DNA of 59,290 nt from Liolophura sinensis (lineage: Eukaryota; Mollusca; Polyplacophora; Chitonida; Chitonidae). A program made the position numbers and the translations under genes. A model generated the notes under the pieces. It was not told the origin of the DNA. It made no database searches and was given only the letters and a program-made list of their open reading frames with translations. This document shows positions 36,318 to 50,067 of the stretch, piece after piece; within the stretch, counting starts at the first letter, position 1, and each line of letters begins with the position of its first letter. The DNA lies in assembly GCF_032854445.1 (NCBI RefSeq), contig NW_027018197.1:1-59290 (forward strand), read 5' to 3'.

Positions 36318-39300
36318 AGGCACGTGATGTTGTCATCAATGATCATTCAATTGTCGCTACAGCCAAAAGTATTGGTCGGAGAGCAACGCGGTTTGCACCA
36401 TTCGATTTCTCGTCACAAAATACGTCGGATTAGCCTCTTACCAGCAGCACTGGAACAGTTTTTCCACTTTTGCATTTTTGCCTGGTCTTTTTGTTAATTG
36501 AAATCGGCTACACTGTACTATGTACCATCGCGACTAATCATTACTATATTCAACTTTTGACTATAAGTTATGTGCCCTTTGGTACGAAAGAAGACGTCAA
36601 ATCTTTGGGCTAAGCCCATTTAACTAATCCAGCAACTGTCTTACTTCTAAGTCCAAGACAATCTCAATGTCTTTATCTACGTGTAGAAAAACCACATTAT
36701 TTGTACATAAAAAACACAAAGTACTAGATACAGTCTGCTGTAAAAAGTACAATTAAACATTGACCCACATCAATTAGGTGCCAAAAGATGCGGAATTGGG
36801 CCAGGCATCGGCAGCTGTTTAAAAAATTGCAAATTTCCCTGGTTTCCATGGAGTAAGAGCCGTTTCTAGGCACGTGATGTTGTCATCAATGATCATTCAG
36901 TTGTCGCTACAGCCAAAAGTATTGGTCGGAGAGCAACGCAGTTTGCACCATTCGATTTCTCGTCAAAAAATACGTCGGATTAGCCCCTTACCAGAAGCAC
37001 TGGAACAGTTTTTCCACTTTTGCATTTTGCCTGGTCTTTTTGTTAATTGAAATCGGCTACACTGTACTATGTACCATCGCGACTGGTCATTTCTCTATTT
37101 AATATTTGACTAAAAGTTATGTGCCCTTTGGTACCCCAGAAGACGTCAAATCTTTGGGCTAAGCCCATTTAACTCATCCAGCAATTGTCTTATTTCTAAG
37201 TCCAAGACAATCTCAATGTCTTTATCTACGTGTAGAAAAACCACACCATTTGTACAGAAAAAACACAAAGTACTAGATACAGTCTGCTGTAAAAAGTACA
37301 ATTGAACACTGACCCACATCAATAAGGTGCCAATAGATGCGGAATTGGGCCAGGCATCGGCAGCTGTTTAAAAAATTGCAAATTTCCCTGGTTTCCATAG
37401 AGTATAAGCCGTTGCTAGGCACGTGATTTAGTCATCAATGATCATTCAATTGTCGCTACAGCCAAAAGTATTGGTCGGAGAGCAACGCGGATTGCACCGT
37501 TCGATTTCTCGTCAAAAAATACGTCGGATTACCCCCTTACCAGCAGCACTGGAACAGTTTTTCCACTTTTGCATTTTTGCCTGGTCTTTTTGTTAATTGA
37601 AATCGGCTACACTGTACTATGTACCATCGCGACTGGTCATTACTATATTCAACTTTTGACTAAAAGTTATGTGCCCTTCGGTAGCCCAGAAGACGTCAAA
37701 TCTTTGGGCTAAGCCCATTTAACTCATCCAGCAATTGTCTTACTTCTAAGTCCAAGACAATCTCAATGTCTTTATCTACGTGTAGAAAAACCACACCATT
37801 TGTACATAAAAACACAAAGTACTAGATACAGTCTGCTGTAAAAAGTACAATTGAACACTGACCCACATCAATAAGGTGCCAATAGATGCGGAATTGGGCC
37901 AGGCATCGGCAGCTGTTTAAAAAATTGCAAATTTCCCTGGTTTCCATGGAGTAAGAGCCGTTTCTAGGCACGTGATGTTGTCATCAATGATCATTCAATT
38001 GTCGCCACAGCCAAAAGTATTGGTCGGAGAGCAACGCAGTTTGCACCATTCGATTTCTCGTCAAAAAAAAAGTCGGATTAGCCCCTTACCAGCAGCACTG
38101 GAACAGTTTTTCCACTTTTGCATTTTTGTCTGGTGTTTTTGTTAATTGAAATCGGCTACACCGTACTATGTACCATCGCGACTGGTCATTACTATATTCA
38201 ACTTTTGACTATAAGTTATGTGCCCTTTGGTAGCCCAGAAGACGTCAAATCTTTGGGCTAAGCCCATTTAACTCATCCAGCAATTGTCTTACTTCTAAGT
38301 CCAAGACAATCTCAATGTCTTTATCTACGTGTAGAAAAACCACACCATTTGTACATAAAAAACACAAAGTACTAGATACAGTCTGCTGTAAAAAGTACAA
38401 TTGAACACTGACCTACATCAATAAGGTGCCAAAAGATGCGGAATTGGGCCAGGCATCGGCAGCTGTTTAAAAAATTGCAAATTTCCCTGGTTTCTATGGA
38501 GTAAGAGCCGTTTCTAGGCACGTGATGTTGTCATCAATGATCATTCAATTGTCGCTACAGCTAAAAGTATTGGTCGGAGAGCAACGCGGTTTGCACCATT
38601 CGATTTCTCGTCACAAAATACGTCGGATTAGCCTCTTACCAGCAGCACTGGAACAGTTTTTCCACTTTTGCATTTTTGCCTGGTGTTTTTGTTAATTGAA
38701 ATCGGCTACACTGTACTATGTACCATCGCGACTGGTCATTACTATATTCAACTTTAGACTATAAGTTATGTGCCCTTCGATAGCCCAGAAGACGTCAAAT
38801 CTTTGGGCTAAGCCCATTTAACACATCCAGCAATTGTCTTTCTTCTAAGTCCAAGACAATCTCAATGTCTTTATCTACGTGTAGAAAAACCACACCATTT
38901 GTACATAAAAAACACAAAGTACTAGATACAGTCTGCTTTAAAAAGTACAATTGAACACTGACCCACATCAATAAGGTGCCAATAGAGGCGGAATTGGGCC
39001 AGGCATCGGCAGCTGTTTAAAAAATTGCAAATTTCCCTGGTTTCCATAGAGTATAAGCCGTTGCTAGGCACGTGATTTAGTCATCAATGATCATTCAATT
39101 GTCGCTACAGCCAAAAGTATTGGTCGGAGAGCAACGCTGATTGCACCATTCGATTTCTCGTCACAAAATACGTCGGATTAGCCTCTTACCAGCAGCACTG
39201 GAACAGTTTTTCCACTTTTGCATTTTTGCCTGGTTATTTTGTTAATTGAAATCGGCTACACTGTACTATGTACCATCGCGACTAATCATTACTATATTCA

Positions 39301-40165
39301 ACTTTTGACTATAAGTTATGTGCCCTTCGGTAGCCCAGAAGACGTCAAATCTTTGGGCTAAGCCCATTTAACTCATCCAGCAATTGTCTTATTTGTAAGT
39401 CCACGACAATCTCAATGTCTTTATCTACGTGTAGAAAAACCACACCATTTGTACATAAAAAACACAAAGTACTAGATACAGTCTGCTGTAAAAAGTACAA
39501 TTGAACACTGACCCACATCAATAAGGTGCCAAAAGATGCGGAATTGGGCCAGGCATCGGCAGCTGTTTAAAAAATTGCAAATTTCCCTGGTTTCCATGGA
39601 GTAAGAGCCGTTTCTAGGCACGTGATGTTGTCATCAATGATCATTCAATTGTCGCTACAGCCAAAAGTATTGGTCGGAGAGCAACGCGGTTTGCACCATT
39701 CGATTTCTCGTCACAAAATACGTCGGATTAGCCTCTTACCAGCAGCACTGGAACAGTTTTTCCACTTTTGCATTTTTGCCTGGTCTTTTTGTTAACTGAA
39801 ATCGGCTACACTGTCCTATGTACCATCGCGACTGGTCATTTCTCTATTTAATATTTGACTAAAAGTTATGTGCCCTTTGGTACCCCAGAAGACGTCAAAT
39901 CTTTGGGCTAAGCCCATTTAACTCATCCAGCAATTGTCTTACTTCTAAGTCCACGACAATCTCAATGTCTTTATCTACGTGTAGAAAAACCACACCATTT
40001 GTACATAAAAAACACAAAGTACTAGATACAGTCTGCTGAAAAAAGTACAATTGAACACTGACCCACATCAATAAGGTGCCAAAAGATGCGGAATTGCGCC
40101 AGGCATCGGCAGCTGTTTAAAAAATTGCAAATTTCCCTGGTTTCCATAGAGTATAAGCCGTTGCT
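36318..40165. repeat. Seven-monomer higher-order repeat, copy B
   Basis: Starts are 36318, 36868, 37417, 37966, 38516, 39066 and 39616, each 4,947 bp from its partner in copy A. GGTACGAAAG falls at 36581 and the GCTGATTGC variant at 39136, both at the same offset. Differences between copies are few single substitutions, for example CCAGAAGCAC near 36992, an A-run in place of AAATACG near 38060, and loss of a distinct start in the first monomer, where copy B has GATGTTGTC and copy A has GATTTAGTC. Confidence 0.93.
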
Positions 40166-41816
40166 AGGCACGTGATTTAGTCATCAATGATCATTCAATT
40201 GTCGCTACAGCCAAAAGTATTGGTCGGAGAGCAACGCGGTTTGCACCATTCGATTTCTCGTCACAAAATACGTCGGATTAGCCTCTTACCAGCAGCACTG
40301 GAACAGTTTTTCCACTTTTGCATTTTTGCCTGGTCCTTTTGTTAATTGAAATCGGGCTACACTGTACTATGTACCATCGCGACTAATCATTACTATATTC
40401 AACTTTTGACTATAAGTTATGTGCCCTTTGGTAGCCCAGAAGACGTCAAATCTTTGGCTAAGCCCATTTAACTCATCCAGCAATTGTCTTACTTCTAAGT
40501 CCAAGACAATCTCAATGTCTTTATCTACGTGTAGAAAAACCACATTATTTGTACATAAAAACACAAAGTACTAGATACAGTCTGCTGTAAAAAGTACAAT
40601 TGAACATTGACCCACATCAATAAGGTGCCAAAAGATGCGGAATTGTGCCAGGCATCGGCAGCTGTTTAAAAAATTGCAAATTTGCCTGGTTTCCATGGAG
40701 TAAGAGCCGTTTCTAGGCACGTGCTGTTGTCATCAATGATCATTCAATTGTCGCTACAGCCAAAAGTATTGGTCGGAGAGCAACGCGGTTTGCACCATTC
40801 GATTTCTCGTCACAAAATACGTCGGATTAGCCTCTTACCAGCAGCACTGGAACAGTTTTTCCACTTTTGCATATTTGCCTGGTCTTTTTGTTAATTGAAA
40901 TCGGCTACACTGTACTATGTACCATCGCGACTAATCATTACTATTTTCAACTTTTGACTATAAGTTATGTGCCCTTTGGTAGCCCAGAAGACGTCAAATC
41001 TTTGGGCTAAGCCCATTTAACTCACCCAGCAATTGTCTTACTTCTAAGTCCAAGACAATCTCAATGTCTTTATCTACGTGTAGAAAAACCGCACCATTTG
41101 TACATAAAAAACACAAAGTACTAGATACAGTCTGCTGTAAAAAGTACAATTGAACACTGACCCACATCAATAAGGTGCCAAAAGATGCGGAATTGGGCCA
41201 GGCATCGGCAGCTGTTTTAAAAAATTGCAAATTTCCCTGGTTTCCATGGAGTAAGAGCCGTTTCTAGGCACGTGATGTTGTCATCAATGATCATTCAATT
41301 GTCGCTACAGCCAAAAGTATTGGTCGGAGAGCAACGCGGTTTGCACCATTCGATTTCTCGTCAAAAAATACGTCGGATTAGCCTCTTACCAGCAACACTG
41401 GAACAGTTTTTTCCACTTTTGCATTTTTGCCTGGTCTTTTTGTTAATTGAAATCGGCTACACTGTACTATGTACCATCGCGACTGGTCATTTCTCTATTT
41501 AATATTTGACTAAAAGTTATGTGCCCTTTGGTACCCCAGAAGACGTCAAATCTTTGGGCTAAGCCCATTTAACTCATCCAGCAATTGTCTTACTTCTAAG
41601 TCCAAGACAATCTCAATGTCTTTATCTACGTGTAGAAAAACCACACCATTTGTACATAAAAAACACAAAGTACTAGATACAGTCTGCTGTAAAAAGTACA
41701 ATTGAACACTGACCCACATCAATAAGGTGCCAAAAGATGCGGAATTGCGCCAGGCATCGGCAGCTGTTTAAAAAATTGCAAATTTCCCTGGTTTCCATAG
41801 AGTATAAGCCGTTGCT
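40166..41816. repeat. Three-monomer cassette, copy 1 of 4
   Basis: The cassette is recognised by ordered private variants. Monomer 1 has TGGTCCTTTTG with CACATTATTTG and TTGAACATTG. Monomer 2 has GCATATTTGCC, AACCGCACC and GCTGTTTTAAAAAATTGC. Monomer 3 has the diverged central block and AATTGCGCC or AATTGGGCC at its end. This copy also has GCACGTGCTGTTG at the start of monomer 2, shared with the copies at 45666 and 50068. Confidence 0.9.
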
Positions 41817-43466
41817 AGGCACGTGATTTAGTCATCAATGATCATTCAATTGTCGCTACAGCCAAAAGTATTGGTCGGAGAGCAACGCGGTTTGCACCAT
41901 TCGATTTCTCGTCACAAAATACGTCGGATTAGCCTCTTACCAGCAGCACTGGAACAGTTTTTCCACTTTTGCATTTTTGCCTGGTCCTTTTGTTAATTGA
42001 AATCGGCTACACTGTACTATGTACCATCGCGACTAATCATTACTATATTCAACTTTTGACTATAAGTTATGTGCCCTTTGGTAGCCCAGAAGACGTCAAA
42101 TCTTTGGGCTAGGCCCATTTAACTCATCCAGCAATTGTCTTACTTCTAAGTCCAAGACAATCTCAATGTCTTTATCTACGTGTAGAAAAACCACATTATT
42201 TGTACATAAAAACACAAAGTACTAGATACAGTCTGCTGTAAAAAGTACAATTGAACATTGACCCACATCAATAAGGTGCCAAAAGATGCGGAATTGGGCC
42301 AGGCATCGGCAGCTGTTTAAAAAATTGCAAATTTCCCTGGTTTCCATGGAGTAAGAGCCGTTTCTAGGCACGTGATGTTGTCATCAATGATCATTCAATT
42401 GTCGCTACAGCCAAAAGTATTGGTCGGAGAGCAACGCGGTTTGCACCATTCGATTTCTCGTCACAAAATACGTCGGATTAGCCTCTTACCAGCAGCACTG
42501 GAACAGTTTTTCCACTTTTGCATATTTGCCTGGTCTTTTTGTTAATTGAAATCGGCTACACTGTACTATGTACCATCGCGACTAATCATTACTATATTCA
42601 ACTTTTGACTATAAGTTATGTGCCCTTTGGTAGCCCAGAAGACGTCAAATCTTTGGGCTAAGCCCATTTAACTCACCCAGCAATTGTCTTACTTCTAAGT
42701 CCAAGACAATCTCAATGTCTTTATCTACGTGTAGAAAAACCGCACCATTTGTACATAAAAAACACAAAGTACTAGATACAGTCTGCTGTAAAAAGTACAA
42801 TTGAACACTGACCCACATCAATAAGGTGCCAAAAGATGCGGAATTGGGCCAGGCATCGGCAGCTGTTTTAAAAAATTGCAAATTTCCCTGGTTTCCATGG
42901 AGTAAGAGCCGTTTCTAGGCACGTGATGTTGTCATCAATGATCATTCAATTGTCGCTACAGCCAAAAGTATTGGTCGGAGAGCAACGCGGTTTGCACCAT
43001 TCGATTTCTCGTCACAAAATACGTCGGATTAGCCTCTTACCAGCAGCACTGGAACAGTTTTTCCACTTTTGCATTTTTGCCTGGTCTTTTTGTTAATTGA
43101 AATCGGCTACACTGTACTATGTACCATCGCGACTGGTCATTTCTCTATTTAATATTTGACTAAAAGTTATGTGCCCTTTGGTACCCCAGAAGACGTCAAA
43201 TCTTTGGGCTAAGCCCATTTAACTCATCCAGCAATTGTCTTACTTCTAAGTCCAAGACAATCTCAATGTCTTTATCTACGTGTAGAAAAACCACACCATT
43301 TGTACATAAAAAACACAAAGTACTAGATACAGTCTGCTGTAAAAAGTACAATTGAACACTGACCCACATCAATAAGGTGCCAAAAGATGCGGAATTGGGC
43401 CAGGCATCGGCAGCTGTTTAAAAAATTGCAAATTTCCCTGGTTTCCATGGAGTAAGAGCCGTTTCA
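41817..43466. repeat. Three-monomer cassette, copy 2 of 4
   Basis: This copy directly abuts copy 1 at a shift of 1,651 bp. It shares CCTTTTG, CATATTTGCC, ACCGCACC and the four-T GTTTTAAAAAATT, but its monomer 2 begins with the common GCACGTGATGTTG instead of GCACGTGCTGTTG. Confidence 0.9.
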
Positions 43467-44016
43467 AGGCACGTGATGTTGTCATCAATGATCATTCAAT
43501 TGTCGCTACAGCCAAAAGCATTGGTCGGAGAGCAACGCGGTTTGCACCATTCGATTTCTCGTCACAAAATACGTCGGATTAGCCTCTTACCAGCAGCACT
43601 GGAACAGTTTTTCCACTTTTGCATTTTTGCCTGGTCTTTTTGTTAATTGAAATCGGCTACACTGTACTATGTACCATCGCGACTAATCATTACTATATTC
43701 AACTTTTGACTATAAGTTATGTGCCCTTTGGTAGCCCAGAAGACGTCAAATCTTTGGGCTAAGCCCATTTAACTCATCCAGCAATTGTCTTACTTCTAAG
43801 TCCAAGACAATCTCAATGTCTTTATCTACGTGTAGAAAAACCACATTATTTGTACATAAAAAACACAAAGTACTAGATACAGTCTGCTGTAAAAAGTACA
43901 ATTGAACACTGACCCACATCAATAAGGTGCCAAAAGATGCGGAATTGGGCCAGGCATCGGCAGGTGTTTAAAAAATTGCAAATTTCCCTGGTTTCCATGG
44001 AGTAAGAGCCGTTTCT

Positions 44017-44565
44017 AGGCACGTGATGTTGTCATCAATGATCATTCAATTGTCGCTACAGCCAAACGTATTGGTCGGAGAGCAATGCGGTTTGCACCAT
44101 TCGATTTCTCGTCAAAAAATACGTTGGATTAGCCTCTTACCAGCAGCACTGGAACAGTTTTTCCACTTTTGCATTTTTGCCTGGTCTTTTTGTTAATTGA
44201 AATCGGCTACACTGTACTATGTACCATCGCGAATGGTCATTTCTCTATTTAATATTTGACTAAAAGTTATGTGCCCTTTGGTACCCCAGAAGACGTCAAA
44301 TCTTTGGGCTAAGCCCATTTAACTCATCCAGCAATTGTCTTACTTCTAAGTCCACGACAATCTCAATGTCTTTATCTACGTGTAGAAAAACCACACCATT
44401 TGTACATAAAAACACAAAGTACTAGATACAGTCTGCTGTAAAAAGTACAATTAAACATTGACCCACATCAATAAGGTGCCAAAAGATGAGGAATTGGGCC
44501 AGGCATCGGCAGCTGTTTAAAAAATTGTAAATTTCCCTGGTTTCCATGGAGTAAGAGCCGTTTCT
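44017..44565. repeat. Hybrid monomer
   Basis: The first half matches unit 57226 and its relatives (AAACGTATTGG, AGCAATGCGG, GCGAATGGTC, TCCACGACAA). The end matches 57773, 47317, 48417 and 52817 (AATTAAACATTG, GATGAGGAATT, AATTGTAAATT). The switch lies between 44359 and 44450, where the parent types are nearly identical. At 57226-58322 the two parents stand next to each other as full monomers. Confidence 0.8.
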
Positions 44566-45665
44566 AGGCACGTGATGTTGTCATCAATGATCATTCAATT
44601 GTCGCTACAGCCAAAAGTATTGGTCGGAGAGCAACGCGGTTTGCACCATTCGATTTCTCGTCCAAAAAATACGTCGGATTAGCCTCTTACCAGCAGCACT
44701 GGAACAGTTTTTCCACTTTTGCATTTTTGCCTGGTCTTTTTGCTAATTGAAATCGGCTACACTGTACTATGTACCATTGCGACTGGTCATTTCTCTTTTT
44801 AATATTTGACTAAAAGTTATGTGCCCTTTGGTACCCCAGAAGACGTCAAATCTTTGGGCTAAGCCCATTTAAGTCATCCAGCAATTGTCTTACTTCTAAG
44901 TCCACGACAATCTCAATGTCTTTATCTACGTGTAGAAAAACCACACCATTTGTAAATAAAAAACACAAAGTACTAGATACAGTCTGCTGAAAAAAAGTAC
45001 AATTGAACACTGACCCACATCAATAAGGTGCCAAAAGATGCGGAATTGGGTCAGGCATCGGCAGCTGTTTAAAAATTGCAAATTTCCCTGGTTTCCATGG
45101 AGTAAGAGCCGTTTCTAGGCACGTGATGTTGTCATCAATGATCATTTAATTGTCGCTACAGCCAAAAGTATTGGTCGGAGAGCAACGCGGTTTGCACCAT
45201 TCGATTTCTCGTCAAAAAATACGTCGGATTAGCCTCTTACCAGCAGCACTGGAACAGTTTTTCCACTTTTGCATTTTTGCCTGGTCTTTTTGTTAATTGA
45301 AATCGGCTACACTGTACTATGTACCATCGCGACTGGTCATTACTATATTCAACTTTTGACTATAAGTTATGTGCCCTTCGGTAGCCCAGAAGACGTCAAA
45401 TCTTTGGGCTAAGCCCATTTAACTCATCCAGCAATTGTCTTCTTCTAAGTCCACGACAATCTCAATGTCTTTATCTACGTGTAGAAAAACCACACCATTT
45501 GTACATAAAAAACACAAAGTACTAGATACAGTCTGCTGTAAAAAGTACAATTGAACACTGACCCACATCAATAAGGTGCCAAAAGATGCGGAATTGGGCC
45601 AGGCATCGGCAGCTGTTTAAAAAATTGCAAATTTGCCTGGTTTCCATGGAGTAAGAGCCGTTTCT

Positions 45666-48600
45666 AGGCACGTGATGTTGTCATCAATGATCATTCAATT
45701 GTCGCTACAGCCAAAAGTATTGGTGGGAGAGCAACGCGGTTTGCACCATTCGATTTCTCGTCAAAAAATACGTCGGATTAGCCTCTTACCAGCAGCACTG
45801 GAACAGTTTTTCCACTTTTGCATTTTTGCCTGGTCCTTTTGTTAATTGAAATCGGCTACACTGTACTATGTACCATCGCGACTAATCATTACTATATTCA
45901 ACTTTTGACTATAAGTTATGTGCCCTTTGGTAGCCCAGAAGACGTCAAATCTTTGGGCTAAGCCCATTTAACTCATCCAGCAATTGTCTTACTTCTAAGT
46001 CCAAGACAATCTCAATGTCTTTATCTACGTGTAGAAAAAACCACATTATTTGTACATAAAAACACAAAGTACTAGATACAGTCTGCTGTAAAAAGTACAA
46101 TTGAACATTGACCCACATCAATAAGGTGCCAAAAGATGCGGAATTGTGCCAGGCATCGGCAGCTGTTTAAAAAATTGCAAATTTGCCTGGTTTCCATGGA
46201 GTAAGAGCCGTTTCTAGGCACGTGCTGTTGTCATCAATGATCATTCAATTGTCGCTACAGCCAAAAGTATTGGTCGGAGAGCAACGCGGTTTGCACCATT
46301 CGATTTCTCGTCACAAAATACGTCGGATTAGCCTCTTACCAGCAGCACTGGAACAGTTTTTCCACTTTTGCATATTTGCCTGGTCTTTTTGTTAATTGAA
46401 ATCGGCTACACTGTACTATGTACCATCGCGACTAATCATTACTATATTCAACTTTTGACTATAAGTTATGTGCCCTTTGGTAGCCCAGAAGACGTCAAAT
46501 CTTTGGGCTAAGCCCATTTAACTCACCCAGCAATTGTCTTACTTCTAAGTCCAAGACAATCTCAATGTCTTTATCTACGTGTAGAAAAACCGCACCATTT
46601 GTACATAAAAAACACAAAGTACTAGATACAGTCTGCTGTAAAAAGTACAATTGAACACTGACCCACATCAATAAGGTGCCAAAAGATGCGGAATTGGGCC
46701 AGGCATCGGCAGCTGTTTTAAAAAATTGCAAATTTCCCTGGTTTCCATGGAGTAAGAGCCGTTTCTAGGCACGTGATGTTGTCATCAATGATCATTCAAT
46801 TGTCGCTACAGCCAAAAGTATTGGTCGGAGAGCAACGCGGTTTGCACCATTCGATTTCTCGTCAAAAAATACGTCGGATTAGCCTCTTACCAGCAGCACT
46901 GGAACAGTTTTTCCACTTTTGCATTTTTGCCTGGTCTTTTTGTTAATTGAAATCGGCTACACTGTACTATGTACCATCGCGACTGGTCATTTCTCTATTT
47001 AATATTTGACTAAAAGTTATGTGCACTTTGGTACCCCAGAAGACGTCAAATCTTTGGGCTAAGCCCATTTAACTCATCCAGCAATTGTCTTACTTCTAAG
47101 TCCAAGACAATCTCAATGTCTTTATCTACGTGTAGAAAAACCACACCATTTGTACATAAAAAACACAAAGTACTAGATACAGTCTGCTGTAAAAAGTACA
47201 ATTGAACACTGACCCACATCAATAAGGTGCCAAAAGATGCGGAATTGCGCCAGGCATCGGCAGCTGTTTAAAAAATTGCAAATTTCCCTGGTTTCCATAG
47301 AGTATAAGCCGTTGCTAGGCACGTGATTTAGTCATCAATGATCATTCAATTGTCGCTACAGCCAAAAGTATTGGTCGGAGAGCAACGCGGTTTGCACCAT
47401 TCGATTTCTCGTCACAAAATACGTCGGATTAGCCTCTTACCAGCAGCACTGGAACAGTTTTTCCACTTTTGCATTTTTGCCTGGTCTTTTTGTTAATTGA
47501 AATCGGCTACACTGTACTATGTACCATCGCGACTAATCATTACTATATTCAACTTTTGACTATAAGTTATGTGCCCTTTGGTACCAAAGAAGACGTCAAA
47601 TCTTTGGGCTAAGCCCATTTAACTCATGCAGCAATTGTCTTACTTCTAAGTCCAAGACAATCTCAATGTCTTTATCTACGTGTAGAAAAACCACATTATT
47701 TGTACATAAAAAACACAAAGTACTAGATACAGTCTGCTGTAAAAAGTACAATTAAACATTGACCCACATCAATAAGGTGCCAAAAGATGAGGAATTGGGC
47801 CAGGCATCGGCAGCTGTTTAAAAAATTGTAAATTTCCCTGGTTTCCATGGAGTAAGAGCCGTTTCTAGGCACGTGATGTTGTCATCAATGATCATTCAAT
47901 TGTCGCTACAGCCAAAAGTATTGGTCGGAGAGCAACGCGGTTTGCACCATTCGATTTCTCGTCAAAAAATAAGTCGGATTAGCCTCTTACCAGCAGCACT
48001 GGAACAGTTTTTCCACTTTTGCATTTTTGCCTGGTCTTTTTGTTAATTGAAATCGGCTACACTGTACTATGTACCATCGCGACTGGTCATTTCTCTATTT
48101 AATATTTGACTAAAAGTTATGTGCCCTTTGGTACCCCAGAAGACGTCAAATCTTTGGGCTAAGCCCATTTAACTCATCCAGCAATTGTCTTACTTCTAAG
48201 TCCAAGACAATCTCAATGTCTTTATCTACGTGTAGAAAAACCACACCATTTGTACATAAAAAACACAAAGTACTAGATACAGTCTGCTGTAAAAAGTACA
48301 ATTGAACACTGACCCACATCAATAAGGTGCCAAAAGATGCGGAATTGCGCCAGGCATCGGCAGCTGTTTAAAAAATTGCAAATTTCCCTGGTTTCCATAG
48401 AGTATAAGCCGTTGCTAGGCACGTGATTTAGTCATCAATGATCATTCAATTGTCGCTACAGCCAAAAGTATTGGTCGGAGAGCAACGCGGTTTGCACCAT
48501 TCGATTTCTCGTCACAAAATACGTCGGATTAGCCTCTTACCAGCAGCACTGGAACAGTTTTTCCACTTTTGCATTTTTGCCTGGTCTTTTTGTTAATTGA

Positions 48601-50067
48601 AATCGGCTACACTGTACTATGTACCATCGCGACTAATCATTACTATATTCAACTTTTGACTATAAGTTATGTGCCCTTTGGTACCAAAGAAGACGTCAAA
48701 TCTTTGGGCTAAGCCCATTTAACTCATCCAGCAATTGTCTTACTTCTAAGTCCAAGACAATCTCAATGTCTTTATCTACGTGTAGAAAAACCACATTATT
48801 TGTACATAAAAAACACAAAGTACTAGATACAGTCTGCTGTAAAAAGTACAATTAAACATTGACCCACATCAATAAGGTGCCAAAAGATGAGGAATTGGGC
48901 CAGGCATCGGCAGCTGTTTAAAAAATTGTAAATTTCCCTGGTTTCCATGGAGTAAGAGCCGTTTCTAGGCACGTGATGTTGTCATCAATGATCATTCAAT
49001 TGTCGCTACAGCCAAAAGTATTGGTCGGAGAGCAACGCGGTTTGCACCATTCGATTTCTCGTCCAAAAAATACGTCGGATTAGCCTCTTACCAGCAGCAC
49101 TGGAACAGTTTTTCCACTTTTGCATTTTTGCCTGGTCTTTTTGCTAATTGAAATCGGCTACACTGTACTATGTACCATTGCGACTGGTCATTTCTCTTTT
49201 TAATATTTGACTAAAAGTTATGTGCCCTTTGGTACCCCAGAAGACGTCAAATCTTTGGGCTAAGCCCATTTAACTCATCCAGCAATTGTCTTACTTCTAA
49301 GTCCACGACAATCTCAATGTCTTTATCTACGTGTAGAAAAACCACACCATTTGTAAATAAAAAACACAAAGTACTAGATACAGTCTGCTGAAAAAAAGTA
49401 CAATTGAACACTGACCCACATCAATAAGGTGCCAAAAGATGCGGAATTGGGTCAGGCATCGGCAGCTGTTTAAAAAATTGCAAATTTCCCTGGTTTCCAT
49501 GGAGTAAGAGCCGTTTCTAGGCACGTGATGTTGTCATCAATGATCATTTAATTGTCGCTACAGCCAAAAGTATTGGTCGGAGAGCAACGCGGTTTGCACC
49601 ATTCGATTTCTCGTCAAAAAATACGTCGGATTAGCCTCTTACCAGCAGCACTGGAACAGTTTTTCCACTTTTGCATTTTTGCCTGGTCTTTTTGTTAATT
49701 GAAATCGGCTACACTGTACTATGTACCATCGCGACTGGTCATTACTATATTCAACTTTTGACTATAAGTTATGTGCCCTTCGGTAGCCCAGAAGACGTCA
49801 AATCTTTGGGCTAAGCCCATTTAACTCATCCAGCAATTGTCTTACTTCTAAGTCCACGACAATCTCAATGTCTTTATCTACGTGTAGAAAAACCACACCA
49901 TTTGTACATAAAAACACAAAGTACTAGATACAGTCTGCTGTAAAAAGTACAATTGAACACTGACCCACATCAATAAGGTGCCAAAAGATGCGGAATTGGG
50001 CCAGGCATCGGCAGCTGTTTAAAAAATTGCAAATTTGCCTGGTTTCCATGGAGTAAGAGCCGTTTCT
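45666..50067. repeat. Eight-monomer higher-order repeat (4,402 bp), copy A
   Basis: Starts are 45666, 46216, 46767, 47317, 47867, 48417, 48967 and 49519. The first three monomers are copy 3 of the three-monomer cassette. Monomers 3-4 and 5-6 are themselves a tandem dimer of 1,100 bp each (46767-47866 and 47867-48966), sharing AATTGCGCC then GGTACCAAAG, GATGAGGAATT and AATTGTAAATT. The last two monomers carry TCGTCCAAAAAATACG and ATCATTTAATTG. Most starts are 4,400-4,402 bp from those of copy B. Confidence 0.92.

Larger units (their letters stand above)
40166..45665. repeat. Monomers 74-83, two tandem copies of a three-monomer cassette then mixed units
   Basis: Starts are 40166, 40715, 41266, 41817, 42366, 42917, 43467, 44017, 44566 and 45117. 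Units 40166-41816 and 41817-43466 are adjacent copies of a three-monomer cassette with a shift of 1,651 bp at each start. Units 43467 and 44017 match 56676 and the first half of 57226. Units 44566 and 45117 match 48967/49519, 53367/53919 and 58323/58873 (TCGTCCAAAAAAT, TTGCTAATTG, TCTCTTTTTAAT, then ATCATTTAATTG). Confidence 0.9.
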
